Below are positions 1-6,111 of a stretch of DNA of 10,841 bases, in pieces. This DNA comes from JALOOE01 sp964423545. GTDB taxonomy: Bacteria; Chloroflexota; Anaerolineae; CG2-30-64-16. A model generated the notes under the pieces. It saw nothing but the letters and a program-made list of their open reading frames with translations, had not been told where the DNA came from and ran no database searches. The stretch lies in NCBI GenBank assembly GCA_964423545.1, contig CAYRFV010000194.1, positions 1 through 10,841 on the forward strand. Direction: 5' to 3'. How positions within the stretch are numbered: position 1 is the first letter of the stretch; each line of letters begins with the position of its first letter. The position numbers and the translations under genes were made by a program.

Positions 1-55
1 CCGTCTTGGCAAGGTTGGTGGCGTAGTTCGCATTGGTCAGATAGTAGTGACGACC
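1..55. repeat. 55-bp exact direct repeat, copy 1
   Basis: Bases 1-55 are identical to 561-615; the first mismatch is C at 56 against T at 616. Both copies encode the start of the same domain (RHYYLTNANYATNLAKT) in two adjacent minus-strand genes. The repeat probably continues past the left edge. It is the trace of a tandem gene duplication or of gene conversion. Confidence 0.95.
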
Positions 56-217
56 CGGATGCTGCGGAAAATAGGCGGCCGCGGCATTCGGCATCGGCGT
101 GCTGACTGCCGGTTCGCGAGCGGCCACCGAGCTGGCCAGGGGAATGCTCATCAGGAGACAGGCGAGCAAGGCGGCTGCTCGCCAATCCCCTTTGATGCGT
201 AGCGTCAGGCGTATCAC
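1..217 (-). CDS. Secreted protein with the same domain as its neighbour (5' part only, cut by window edge)
   Basis: The first 72 codons of a gene that runs off the left edge. The start is a GTG at 217-215, two bases after the TAG of the upstream gene, with a weak AGGGA ribosome site inside the end of that gene, so translation is probably coupled. Residues 1-33 form a Sec-type signal peptide: basic start (R3, R7, K9), hydrophobic run about 14-28, likely cleavage after SSVAA. A short Ala/Pro linker follows. Residue 56 onward (RHYYLTNANYATNLAKT) is identical to residues 108-124 of the neighbouring protein, where it begins the C-terminal domain. The protein is therefore exported and carries a paralogous copy of that domain. 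LLAC at residues 17-20 loosely resembles a lipobox, but the hydrophobic run continues past the Cys, so a cleaved signal is more likely. Function unknown; surface binding or adhesion is only a guess. Confidence 0.75.
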   Translation of the reverse strand, partial: MIRLTLRIKGDWRAAALLACLLMSIPLASSVAAREPAVSTPMPNAAAAYFPQHPGRHYYLTNANYATNLAKT

Positions 218-219
218 GG

Positions 220-933
220 CTAGTCCCTGACGCACCAGACAGGCCCGACGATGTTGCAGGGCCAGGAGGTTGCGTCCCAGGTGAAGATGTCACCTGGGGC
301 CGTCTCCCAGGTTCTGGAAAGTCGCACAGTGACGCCGGAGTCGGCGCTGCTGTTGCTGGTCCAGTTGAGGCAGTTGCCGCTGCCGGTGGTGGTGCTGCCG
401 CTGCTATCCCAGCCGGTGCGCACCCAGCCGTTCCAGAAGGAGGGCGGGCCGTAGCCGCTGTCGGCCTTGGTATGCGCGGCCGGGTGGTCATAGTCGTAGA
501 TCAGGTTCGAGACGTCGAGGATCTCCCAGAACGACGCCATGTGGTAACCCGCCGCACACGCCGTCTTGGCAAGGTTGGTGGCGTAGTTCGCATTGGTCAG
601 ATAGTAGTGACGACCTGCGCCTGCGGCCGTAGGCGCCGCAGGCGCCGCGCTTGCAGCCGGCGCCACTCCGACCGATCCCACGGGGATCCAGTCCCCATTG
701 GTGGTCAGGGTGACATCGTTCATTCCGGCAGGCGGGGCAGGCATGGAGACGGGTGGCGACGCTTGCCTGACGGCGGGCGGCTCAGGCTGGCCGGTGTTCG
801 TGGTGCGGGATGTATCGTCCTGTGCACCCGACACCGCATAGAGCAGGCACATTAAGCCGACAACCAGGCCGAGCACGGTGAGTGTGCGCAGGTCAAGGTT
901 CAGGTCGACAACGATCGGCTCCCTCGTCTTCAT
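220..933 (-). CDS. Membrane-anchored extracellular protein with a Cys-containing lectin-like C-terminal domain, function unknown
   Basis: A 237-residue protein. Residues 1-16 are a short cytoplasmic stretch, about 17-35 a hydrophobic membrane segment (LTVLGLVVGLMCLLYAVSG), 40-107 a low-complexity Pro/Ala/Thr linker ending in APAASAAPAAPTAAGAG, and about 108-237 a compact domain. The domain starts RHYYLTNANY, has GYHMASFWEILDVSNL, is rich in Trp, Tyr and Gly, holds four Cys (126, 188, 226, 234) that could form two disulfides, and ends PVWCVRD. I recall similar domains in exported Chloroflexota proteins but know no tested function. The reading frame stays open upstream to an ATG at 1116; I chose the ATG at 933 because AAAGGAGA (946-939) precedes it, the anchor begins there, and the predicted transcript starts near 1122. 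It is followed after two bases by the paralogous gene ending at 1. Alternatives are a C-type-lectin-fold adhesin or a carbohydrate-binding module. Confidence 0.8.
   Translation of the reverse strand: MKTREPIVVDLNLDLRTLTVLGLVVGLMCLLYAVSGAQDDTSRTTNTGQPEPPAVRQASPPVSMPAPPAGMNDVTLTTNGDWIPVGSVGVAPAASAAPAAPTAAGAGRHYYLTNANYATNLAKTACAAGYHMASFWEILDVSNLIYDYDHPAAHTKADSGYGPPSFWNGWVRTGWDSSGSTTTGSGNCLNWTSNSSADSGVTVRLSRTWETAPGDIFTWDATSWPCNIVGPVWCVRD
561..615. repeat. 55-bp exact direct repeat, copy 2
   Basis: Second copy of the block at 1-55, inside the complete upstream gene. The identity extends through synonymous positions, so the shared block is recent or kept homogeneous. The protein segments before it (signal or anchor plus linker) are not alike. 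Confidence 0.95.
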
Positions 934-938
934 TGAGG

Positions 939-966
939 TCTCCTTTCGCTGCGCTTCAGCGCAGCG
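939..966 (-). promoter_or_regulatory. Ribosome site with an abutting leader hairpin
   Basis: Read on the minus strand, CGCTGCGC-TGAA-GCGCAGCG (966-947) is a perfect 8-bp stem with a 4-base loop. It is immediately followed by AAAGGAGA (946-939) and the ATG at 933. The ribosome site itself decides the start. The hairpin sits directly upstream and could act as a standby or insulating structure or protect the mRNA 5' region. The stem is seen; the role is inferred. Confidence 0.6.
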
Positions 967-1128
967 GGTCTGAAGTTCCCGTCCGCCCATCGATATCTGG
1001 CCCAAAAGACAGCGCGGCCGCCTAACCGTGACGTGTCTATCTCGAAGGACGGGTGGCTGCCTGCAATGGCATCTCGCTCCAGTTGAGGCGGATCGGACGG
1101 TAAGGAAGGATTTCACACAGCCGATGAT

Positions 1129-1157
1129 ACTATATCATTCGTGCAGATCGAAGTCAA
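1129..1157 (-). promoter_or_regulatory. Sigma70-type promoter for the exported-protein pair
   Basis: On the minus strand, TTGACT (1157-1152) and TATAGT (1134-1129) are separated by exactly 17 bases. Each box matches the consensus at five of six positions. Transcription should start near 1122, giving a leader of about 190 bases before the ATG at 933. This rules out the more upstream ATG at 1116 as a useful start. Confidence 0.7.
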
Positions 1158-1223
1158 TACTCGTCTGCGATGCTGCGATGGAATCATCAGAGAGCTTCGC
1201 ATACCTGGGCTGATGCCGGCTCA

Positions 1224-1239
1224 CCGGGCGCCGGCCCGG
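1224..1239 (-). terminator. Possible GC hairpin after the CoA-transferase gene
   Basis: CCGGGC (1224-1229) and GCCCGG (1234-1239) form a perfect 6-bp stem around a 4-base loop, about 60 bases past the CoA-transferase stop and before the next promoter. No T-run follows on the minus strand, so it is not a canonical intrinsic terminator. Position alone makes it a candidate. Confidence 0.25.
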
Positions 1240-1299
1240 CCTGGCGCCTGATTGAGCTGGGGCCGCCCCTGGACAATCGTGAAGCGCTTCCTCTTGGTC

Positions 1300-2595
1300 T
1301 CACACCCAATGCTGTTGGCGCGCAAATGCCTTCAGCTCGTCGCGGAACTGCGGCGCCGCGACGTTGATCAGCTCGTGCACGCGCTGGCGAATCGTCCGGC
1401 CGAAGAGCCGCGCCACGCCGTACTCGGTGACGACGGTATGCACGTGGTTGCGCGTGGTCACGACGCCGGCGCCGGGTTTCAGCATCGGCACGATGCGGCT
1501 GACCGCGCCCTCCTTCGCCGTCGCAGGCAGCGCGATGATCGGCAGTCCGCCCGGCGAGCGCAGCGCACCGTAGACGAAATCGAGCTGCCCGCCCACGCCG
1601 CTGTAGAAGATCGTCCCCATCGAGTCCGCACACACCTGGCCCGTCAGATCGATCTCCAAAGCCGAGTTGATCGAGATCTGCTTGGCGTTCTGCGCGATCA
1701 CGAACGGATCGTTGATGTAGTCCTGCGGGTGGAACTCGAACAGCGGATTGTTGTCCATGTAGTCGTAGAGCCGCTGCGAGCCGAGCGCGAAGCCGGAGAT
1801 GATCTTGCCGCGATGGATCGTCTTGGCTGCGTTCGTCAGCACTCCCGAATCGATCAGCTCGATCACGCCGTCCGAGAAGAGCTCCGTGTGCACGCCCAGG
1901 TCCTTCTTGTCGCTCAGGTAAAGCAGCACCGCGTCCGGGATCTCGCCGATCCCCATCTGCATCGTCGCGCCGTCGGGAATCAGGCCGGCGATGTGGCTGG
2001 CGATGCGCTTCTGGATTTCGCCCGGCTGGCCCATCGGCACTTCGACGATCGGGTAGGAGACTGGAACGATGTGCGTCAGCTTCGAGACATGGATGAAGCT
2101 GTCGCCCAGCGAGCGCGGCATCCGGTCGTTGACTTCCGCGATAACGATCCTGGCGGCCTCTGCGGCGGGCTTGGTCAGGCCCACCTCCACCCCGAATGTG
2201 CAGAAGCCGTGCTCGTCGGGGGGCGAGCAGTGGATCATCGCCACGTCAAGCTGGAGCAGATCCGGATCGCGCAGCGCGCGCGGGATCTGGCTCAACAGGA
2301 TCGGCGTGAAATCGGCGCGGCCCTCGTTGACCGCCTTCCGGACGTTGGTGCTGATGAAAAGCGAGTTGACGCGGATGTGTCCCGCCATCTCCGGCGCCAC
2401 GTAGTCCGCCGGGCCGATGGTGAGCACCTGGATGATCTCGACCTCTTCGAGCTGCGGCGCCCGGCGCACCAGCGCGCCGAGCAGCTCCTTCGGCACCGAG
2501 CAGTTGCCGGTCATGAAGACGCGGTCGTGCGACTTGATCGCCTCCACTGCGGCGTCGGCGGAGCAGAGCTTGGCGTGGTAAGATGCCCGGTTCAT
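1300..2595 (-). CDS. Acetyl-CoA hydrolase / 4-hydroxybutyrate (butyrate) CoA-transferase family enzyme
   Basis: A 431-residue cytoplasmic enzyme of the family that moves CoA between acyl-CoA and a carboxylate through a glutamyl-CoA intermediate. Visible signatures are MGIGEIPDAVL (214-224), HTELFSDGV (236-244) with Glu238 at the position of the catalytic Glu of clostridial 4-hydroxybutyrate CoA-transferase, GVGGQLDF further on, and IIALPATAKEGAVSRIVP near the C-terminus. Length is normal for the family. The start at 2595 has GGAGG (2606-2602) six bases upstream; the frame stays open to 2973, but that stretch overlaps the upstream gene and contains no family sequence. It lies 28 bases after the alanine-dehydrogenase-like gene and is surely co-transcribed, which suggests the pair converts an amino or oxo acid to a CoA ester or back. 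The exact acyl substrate cannot be told: acetate/butyrate, 4-hydroxybutyrate and succinate-type exchange are all possible. Confidence 0.92.
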   Translation of the reverse strand: MNRASYHAKLCSADAAVEAIKSHDRVFMTGNCSVPKELLGALVRRAPQLEEVEIIQVLTIGPADYVAPEMAGHIRVNSLFISTNVRKAVNEGRADFTPILLSQIPRALRDPDLLQLDVAMIHCSPPDEHGFCTFGVEVGLTKPAAEAARIVIAEVNDRMPRSLGDSFIHVSKLTHIVPVSYPIVEVPMGQPGEIQKRIASHIAGLIPDGATMQMGIGEIPDAVLLYLSDKKDLGVHTELFSDGVIELIDSGVLTNAAKTIHRGKIISGFALGSQRLYDYMDNNPLFEFHPQDYINDPFVIAQNAKQISINSALEIDLTGQVCADSMGTIFYSGVGGQLDFVYGALRSPGGLPIIALPATAKEGAVSRIVPMLKPGAGVVTTRNHVHTVVTEYGVARLFGRTIRQRVHELINVAAPQFRDELKAFARQQHWV

Positions 2596-2623
2596 CGCTC
2601 GCCTCCGACCTCGCTCAACCTCA

Positions 2624-3769
2624 TCATCGCCCACCTCCGCGGGAGAGGCCGTCTCTGCAGGAGAGGCCGTCTCCTGCGGAGACGCTGCCCTCCACCGACT
2701 CGCGCAGCACCGGGTGGACGATCTCGCCGTTGTGCGTATTGATGCCCAGGCGCAGCGCCGAATCGGAAACGATCGCTTCGGCCAGTCCCCGCTCGGCGAT
2801 CTCTCGGATGAAGGGCCAGAACGCGTTGTTGAGCGCGTGGGTCGTGGTGCGCGCCACCACCCCGGTGATGTTCGGCACGCAATAGTGGATGACCCCTTCT
2901 TCGATGTAAGTGGGCGCCTGATAGGTCGTGGGCCGGCTGGTCTCGACGCAACCCCCCTGGTCGATCGACACATCCATGATGACCGAACGGGGTTTCATCG
3001 TGCGCACTGTCTCGCGCGTGACCACGATCGGGGTGCGGGCGCCGGGAATCAGGACTGCACCTACCACCACGTCGGCGCGCGGGATCACCTTGCGCACGTT
3101 GAAGTCGTACGACACCATCGTGCGCACCCGGCAGCCGCGCTCCTCCGCCAGTTGCAGCTTGTTCAGATCGCTGTCCATCAACGTCACGTCGGCGCCCATG
3201 GCCGAGAACATGCGCGCCGCGTTCGCGCCGACGATCCCCGCGCCGAGGATGACCACCTTGGCGGGCGGCACGCCCGGCGCCCCGCCCAACAGGATGCCGT
3301 GCCCCCCCTCGTTGTTCTGCAGGAGCTGGCTGGCGATGGGTGCGATCATCCGCCCCGCGATCTGGCTGGCCGCAGCCAGCACGGGTAGCCGTCCGTCCGC
3401 CGTCTGGATGGTCTCATAGGCGACCGCAGTGACCTTGCGCTGGAGCAGCGTCGCCAGCCGCGCCGGGTGCGCCACCGCCAGGTGCAGGAAGCCGCACAGG
3501 ATGTGCCCCTCCCGGAGCAGGTCGAACTCCTGCTCCACCGGCCGCGAAACGGTCAGGATCATCTGGCCGCGGCCGTAGAGCTCCTCGGGAGAGTACACGA
3601 TCTGCGCGCCGGCCTGCCGGTAGCGCTCATCATCGAAGCCGCTGCCCTGGCCGGCATCGCGCTCGACGTAGACGCGATGACCCTGCCGCGTCAGCACCTC
3701 GACCCCCATCGGGGTCATGCCGACGCGATAGTCAAAGGGCCGCTTCTGTTTGGGAATGCCGAAGTCCAT
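2624..3769 (-). CDS. Alanine dehydrogenase family NAD-dependent enzyme (altered substrate site)
   Basis: A 381-residue member of the alanine dehydrogenase/PntA family, which in the standard enzyme converts L-alanine, NAD+ and water to pyruvate, NADH and ammonia. It aligns with mycobacterial Ald without gaps over the first 100 residues: Arg15 (YRVGMTP) and the catalytic His96 (GFLHLA) are kept, as are the nucleotide loop GAGIVG (176-181), the acidic Asp199 at the end of the second strand (NAD preference) and Asp270 in DVSIDQGGC. Lys75, which contacts the substrate carboxylate in known enzymes, is Ser: TVSRP stands where KVKEP is expected. The usual NMPG-type loop reads NITG. Substrate or activity may therefore differ. 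The start at 3769 has GAGGAGG just upstream. The last ~18 residues come from an 18-bp tandem repeat. The CoA-transferase gene follows after 28 bases. Confidence 0.88.
   Translation of the reverse strand: MDFGIPKQKRPFDYRVGMTPMGVEVLTRQGHRVYVERDAGQGSGFDDERYRQAGAQIVYSPEELYGRGQMILTVSRPVEQEFDLLREGHILCGFLHLAVAHPARLATLLQRKVTAVAYETIQTADGRLPVLAAASQIAGRMIAPIASQLLQNNEGGHGILLGGAPGVPPAKVVILGAGIVGANAARMFSAMGADVTLMDSDLNKLQLAEERGCRVRTMVSYDFNVRKVIPRADVVVGAVLIPGARTPIVVTRETVRTMKPRSVIMDVSIDQGGCVETSRPTTYQAPTYIEEGVIHYCVPNITGVVARTTTHALNNAFWPFIREIAERGLAEAIVSDSALRLGINTHNGEIVHPVLRESVEGSVSAGDGLSCRDGLSRGGGR
2642..2695. repeat. 18-bp tandem repeat at the end of the dehydrogenase gene
   Basis: Two units of 18 bases (2642-2659 and 2660-2677) share their first 14 bases, GGAGAGGCCGTCTC; a degenerate third (2678-2695) begins GGAGAC. 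Each unit is nearly palindromic. On the minus strand they encode the repeated hexapeptide pattern GDGLSC/RDGLSR that ends the alanine-dehydrogenase-like protein, beyond the usual family C-terminus. Confidence 0.8.
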
Positions 3770-3780
3770 GGCGCCTCCTC

Positions 3781-4055
3781 ATTGAGACGAGATAGAGGCG
3801 GGAGATGGGAGACAGGGATGCGAGATAGAGAGAAGAGCTAGAGAGACGAGACGGAGATGGAGACGCGAGATGAGAGACCGTGACGAGAGCTGGCAGAGGG
3901 AGACGCGAGAACAGGCATCCCGAGAACGCCTCCCTCTTCACCCTACCTCCATCCCAATCCCCACGCCGCCTCCCGACCCCATCTCCGCACTGCACCTCCC
4001 CCGTCTATCTCCGTCCTCTATCGCCACCCTTCCCCTCTACCTCCCCACCCGTTCC
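3781..4055. repeat. Low-complexity purine tract then pyrimidine tract
   Basis: On the plus strand about 3781-3915 is nearly all A and G apart from scattered C and T, with a recurring GAGAYGNGA pattern (for example GAGACGAGATAGAG, GAGATGGGAGAC, GAGACGCGAGATGAGAG). About 3928-4055 is C/T-rich with the roughly complementary pattern (CCATCTCC, CTATCTCC, CCTCTATCG). The two halves could pair imperfectly into one long hairpin, or adopt triplex-type DNA. The tract fills the gap between the dehydrogenase gene and the stop of the iron-sulfur gene. Translations across it are low-complexity and are not credible genes. Confidence 0.75.
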
Positions 4056-4735
4056 CGGCGATGCGTGCCGTCGCAGAGCGGCTTGATCTTCGAACGCCCG
4101 CAGCCGCACAACATCACCCGGTTCCGTGTCTCGAACGGCTTCCCGTCGGCGCGCTCGATCGGGATGTTGCCCGTCACCCAGTAAGGACCGGTGATGGGTC
4201 CTTCCGCGGTGATCTCGGTGATCACCGCGATCTCCTGCGGCAGATCAGGCTCGATATCCGGCCCCTCTTCCTCGACGGCATAGGTGTACGAGCCGGACGG
4301 ACAGCGCTCGATCATGGCCATCACCAACGACCGCACCTGCGTGTCGTCGGTCTGCGCGACCATCCGCTCGATGTCGGTCAGCCGAGTGCCGCAGAAGCCT
4401 GCCTCCATGCACAGGGAGTGATCGCGCTTGACGACGATCTTCGTGCCGCCCGCGTAGATCTCCTGCCGCTCGACCGTGAGGCCGGTGTCGGCCGCTTCGG
4501 CGCCGTCCCAGTCCGCATAGCGGTGCGAGCGGTCGCAGAACGGCATCTCGGCCGACGCTCCGCACCGGCACAGTTCGTAATCGCCGGATGTTTCGACGAT
4601 CCCTTCTTTTTGCCAGGTCAGCGGCTCGCCATACTCCGAGACAATCTGCCTCTTCCTCACCAGGGGAATATCGCCCTGCACCTGGTATGGGCCGTCCGCC
4701 TCCACGATGATCCGCCTGTGGCTCTCAGTTGCCAT
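4037..4735 (-). CDS. Iron-sulfur protein: CDGSH, 4Fe-4S-like (Fer4_19) and CDGSH domains
   Basis: A 232-residue soluble protein with three likely cluster sites. The first CDGSH motif is CRCGASAEMPFCDRSH (C56, C58, C67, H71), the last CGCGRSKIKPLCDGTH (C210, C212, C221, H225); both have the three-Cys/one-His pattern that binds a redox-active 2Fe-2S cluster. Between them, residues about 100-150 (HSLCMEAGFCG, then ERCPSGSY; C109, C115, C145) look like the divergent Fer4_19 domain. Both CDGSH units are preceded by a GPY.V.G.IP segment (15-24 and 183-192), so the two ends are an internal duplication. The start at 4735 has GGGAGG six bases upstream. It follows the nitroreductase gene by 20 bases, and an electron-transfer role with that flavoenzyme or the neighbouring dehydrogenases is plausible but inferred. 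The last bases run into the low-complexity tract. Confidence 0.9.
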   Translation of the reverse strand: MATESHRRIIVEADGPYQVQGDIPLVRKRQIVSEYGEPLTWQKEGIVETSGDYELCRCGASAEMPFCDRSHRYADWDGAEAADTGLTVERQEIYAGGTKIVVKRDHSLCMEAGFCGTRLTDIERMVAQTDDTQVRSLVMAMIERCPSGSYTYAVEEEGPDIEPDLPQEIAVITEITAEGPITGPYWVTGNIPIERADGKPFETRNRVMLCGCGRSKIKPLCDGTHRRERVGR

Positions 4736-4755
4736 CGACTGCCTCCCTCACACCG

Positions 4756-5325
4756 TTATTTCAGGATCAGCTCTTCGAGCGGCCTGCGCTGGCGGGGGGC
4801 CAGCTCGCGTTCCTTCAGGTTCTCCGGCAGTTGCTCCGGATCGCCGAGGTAGCCCACGGCGATCATCGCCACCGGTTCCAGCTCCGGCGGGAGATCGAAC
4901 AGCTGCCGCGCCTTCTCGCCGGAGAAGCCGCCCATCGGATGGACGAAAAGATCGAGCGCTGCGGCTTGGAGGCTCAGGTTGCCGGTCGCCAGGCCGACAT
5001 CGTGCAGGGCGTAGCGGTTGGGCTGGCCGCTGCGGCTGCTGGTCGTCCTCGCCAGTGTCAGGATCAGGGCCGGCGCGGCTGTCGCCCATACCCGGTTGCT
5101 CTCGCTCAGGCAGGCAGCCAGTTGGCCGTAGCGTTCGGCCTGCGCCTGCGTGGCGTAGATGAAGCGCCACGGCTGTTCGTTGCCGCTCGAAGCGGCCCAG
5201 CGCGCCGCCTCGAACAACATCATGATCTGCTCTTCCGCGACCGGCTGTGTCGAAAACGCGCGCGGGCTCCAGCGCTGCTGGATCAGAGGATAGATGTCAT
5301 AAGCAAAACGCGGTTGCGGCTTCAT
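4756..5325 (-). CDS. Nitroreductase-family FMN oxidoreductase
   Basis: A 189-residue flavoprotein of the nitroreductase fold, normally a homodimer with one FMN per interface that uses NAD(P)H to reduce nitroaromatics, quinones, enals or similar compounds. Seen: RWSPRAF (18-24) for the FMN phosphate, ASSGNEQPWRF (45-55), a central helix region NRYALHDVGLATGNL, and GYLGD (159-163) near the end. Two in-frame ATGs are available. I prefer 5325 over 5331 because AGGAG (5336-5332) abuts the 5331 ATG but is six bases from the 5325 one. That ribosome site overlaps the stop of the upstream dehydrogenase gene, nine bases before this start, so translation is probably coupled. The physiological substrate cannot be read from sequence. 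Confidence 0.9.
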   Translation of the reverse strand: MKPQPRFAYDIYPLIQQRWSPRAFSTQPVAEEQIMMLFEAARWAASSGNEQPWRFIYATQAQAERYGQLAACLSESNRVWATAAPALILTLARTTSSRSGQPNRYALHDVGLATGNLSLQAAALDLFVHPMGGFSGEKARQLFDLPPELEPVAMIAVGYLGDPEQLPENLKERELAPRQRRPLEELILK

Positions 5326-5334
5326 CGCCATCTC

Positions 5335-6051
5335 CTATGCGTCCATGAACTGCTCGGCCGGCTCCTGCTGCGCTGCGTCGAGAATCCGCTCAGCAACGTG
5401 CTCTGCGCTGTCGGCCGCCGGCCCGTCGTGACTGCGCTGTCTCTGCCGCATCGCCTGGCTTCCCAGCGAATTCCTGCCGAAATCGGTGGCTGTGAGTCCC
5501 GGATAGACGGTGATCACGCGGATGTTGTCGGGCGCCAGTTCAACGCGCGCCGTGTCGGAGAGCATGTTCAGCGCCGACTTGGTGGATGCATAGGCCGCCA
5601 GGCCGGGGATGACGCGTTTCGTGACCATCGAGCTGATGTTGATGATCAGGCCGCCGCCGCCCTGGCGCATCATTGGGACCGCGGCCTGGATGGCGTACAG
5701 CACGCCGAACAGGTTCAGCTCGATGATCTGGCGGTAGTCGTCGGGACTGACCTGCGCCACTGTCCCCACAGCGGCCTGCCCGGCATTGTTGATAAGGATG
5801 TCGATGCGGCCGTAGTGGTCGAACGCCCGCTCGACCGCCTGGCCGACCGCGACGGGATCGCGCATATCGGCAGGCACCGCCAGCGCAGCGACCCCTTGTC
5901 CGGCCAGTTCATCAGTCAATGCGGCCAGCCTATCCGCGGCGCGCGCAACCAGCACGAGCCTGGCGCCTGCCGCGCCGAACCGCCGCGCCGTCGCCAGACC
6001 GATACCCGCCGATGCGCCCGTGATAAGGGTGACCTTGCCCGGAATGTCCAT
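5335..6051 (-). CDS. Short-chain dehydrogenase/reductase (classical SDR)
   Basis: A 238-residue cytoplasmic NAD(P)-dependent oxidoreductase. The cofactor loop TGASAGIG (11-18), Arg37 after the second strand (NADPH preference), NNAG (88-91), Asn113, Ser140, and the catalytic pair Tyr154/Lys158 in YASTK are all present, so it should be active. Length is typical. The ATG at 6051 has only a modest AGGA site about ten bases upstream. The TAG stop is part of the ribosome site of the following nitroreductase gene. Beside a mannonate-dehydratase-type gene it could reduce a sugar-acid intermediate such as fructuronate. Classical SDRs are too broad for the sequence to settle this, and it equally resembles generic YdfG/DltE-like enzymes. 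Confidence 0.92.
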   Translation of the reverse strand: MDIPGKVTLITGASAGIGLATARRFGAAGARLVLVARAADRLAALTDELAGQGVAALAVPADMRDPVAVGQAVERAFDHYGRIDILINNAGQAAVGTVAQVSPDDYRQIIELNLFGVLYAIQAAVPMMRQGGGGLIINISSMVTKRVIPGLAAYASTKSALNMLSDTARVELAPDNIRVITVYPGLTATDFGRNSLGSQAMRQRQRSHDGPAADSAEHVAERILDAAQQEPAEQFMDA

Positions 6052-6111
6052 GATGGTTGTCCTAGACTTGCTGAGTGATCCCTGCGAATGGTTGAAACGC
6101 TCCTATCGGCT

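Larger units (their letters stand above)
934..1299. other. 366-base spacer holding promoter and leader
   Basis: No convincing gene lies here on either strand. The part near 1299-1215 follows the CoA-transferase stop and contains GC-rich dyads; 1157-1129 is the promoter; 1122 to 934 is the untranslated leader with its hairpin. The AT-rich patch at about 1121-1160 stands out against GC-rich surroundings. Nothing else is recognised. Confidence 0.6.

Noticed and set aside
2642..2677. Short repeats considered as a possible CRISPR array.
   Set aside because: Only two good adjacent 18-base units with no spacers; they are coding and in frame.
1252..2742. A 496-codon open frame on the plus strand.
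   Set aside because: It lies antisense to the CoA-transferase gene, is Arg/His/Asp-rich with no domain, and results from GC-rich codon use on the real gene's opposite strand.
3870..4184. A 104-codon open frame on the plus strand in the spacer before the dehydrogenase gene.
   Set aside because: Its translation is low-complexity Arg/Glu then Pro/Ser, produced by the GA-rich and CT-rich repeats, and it runs antisense into the CDGSH gene.
4729..6078. A 449-codon open frame on the plus strand.
   Set aside because: It spans, antisense, the nitroreductase and SDR genes, both of which have complete family motifs on the minus strand; its translation shows no recognisable domain.
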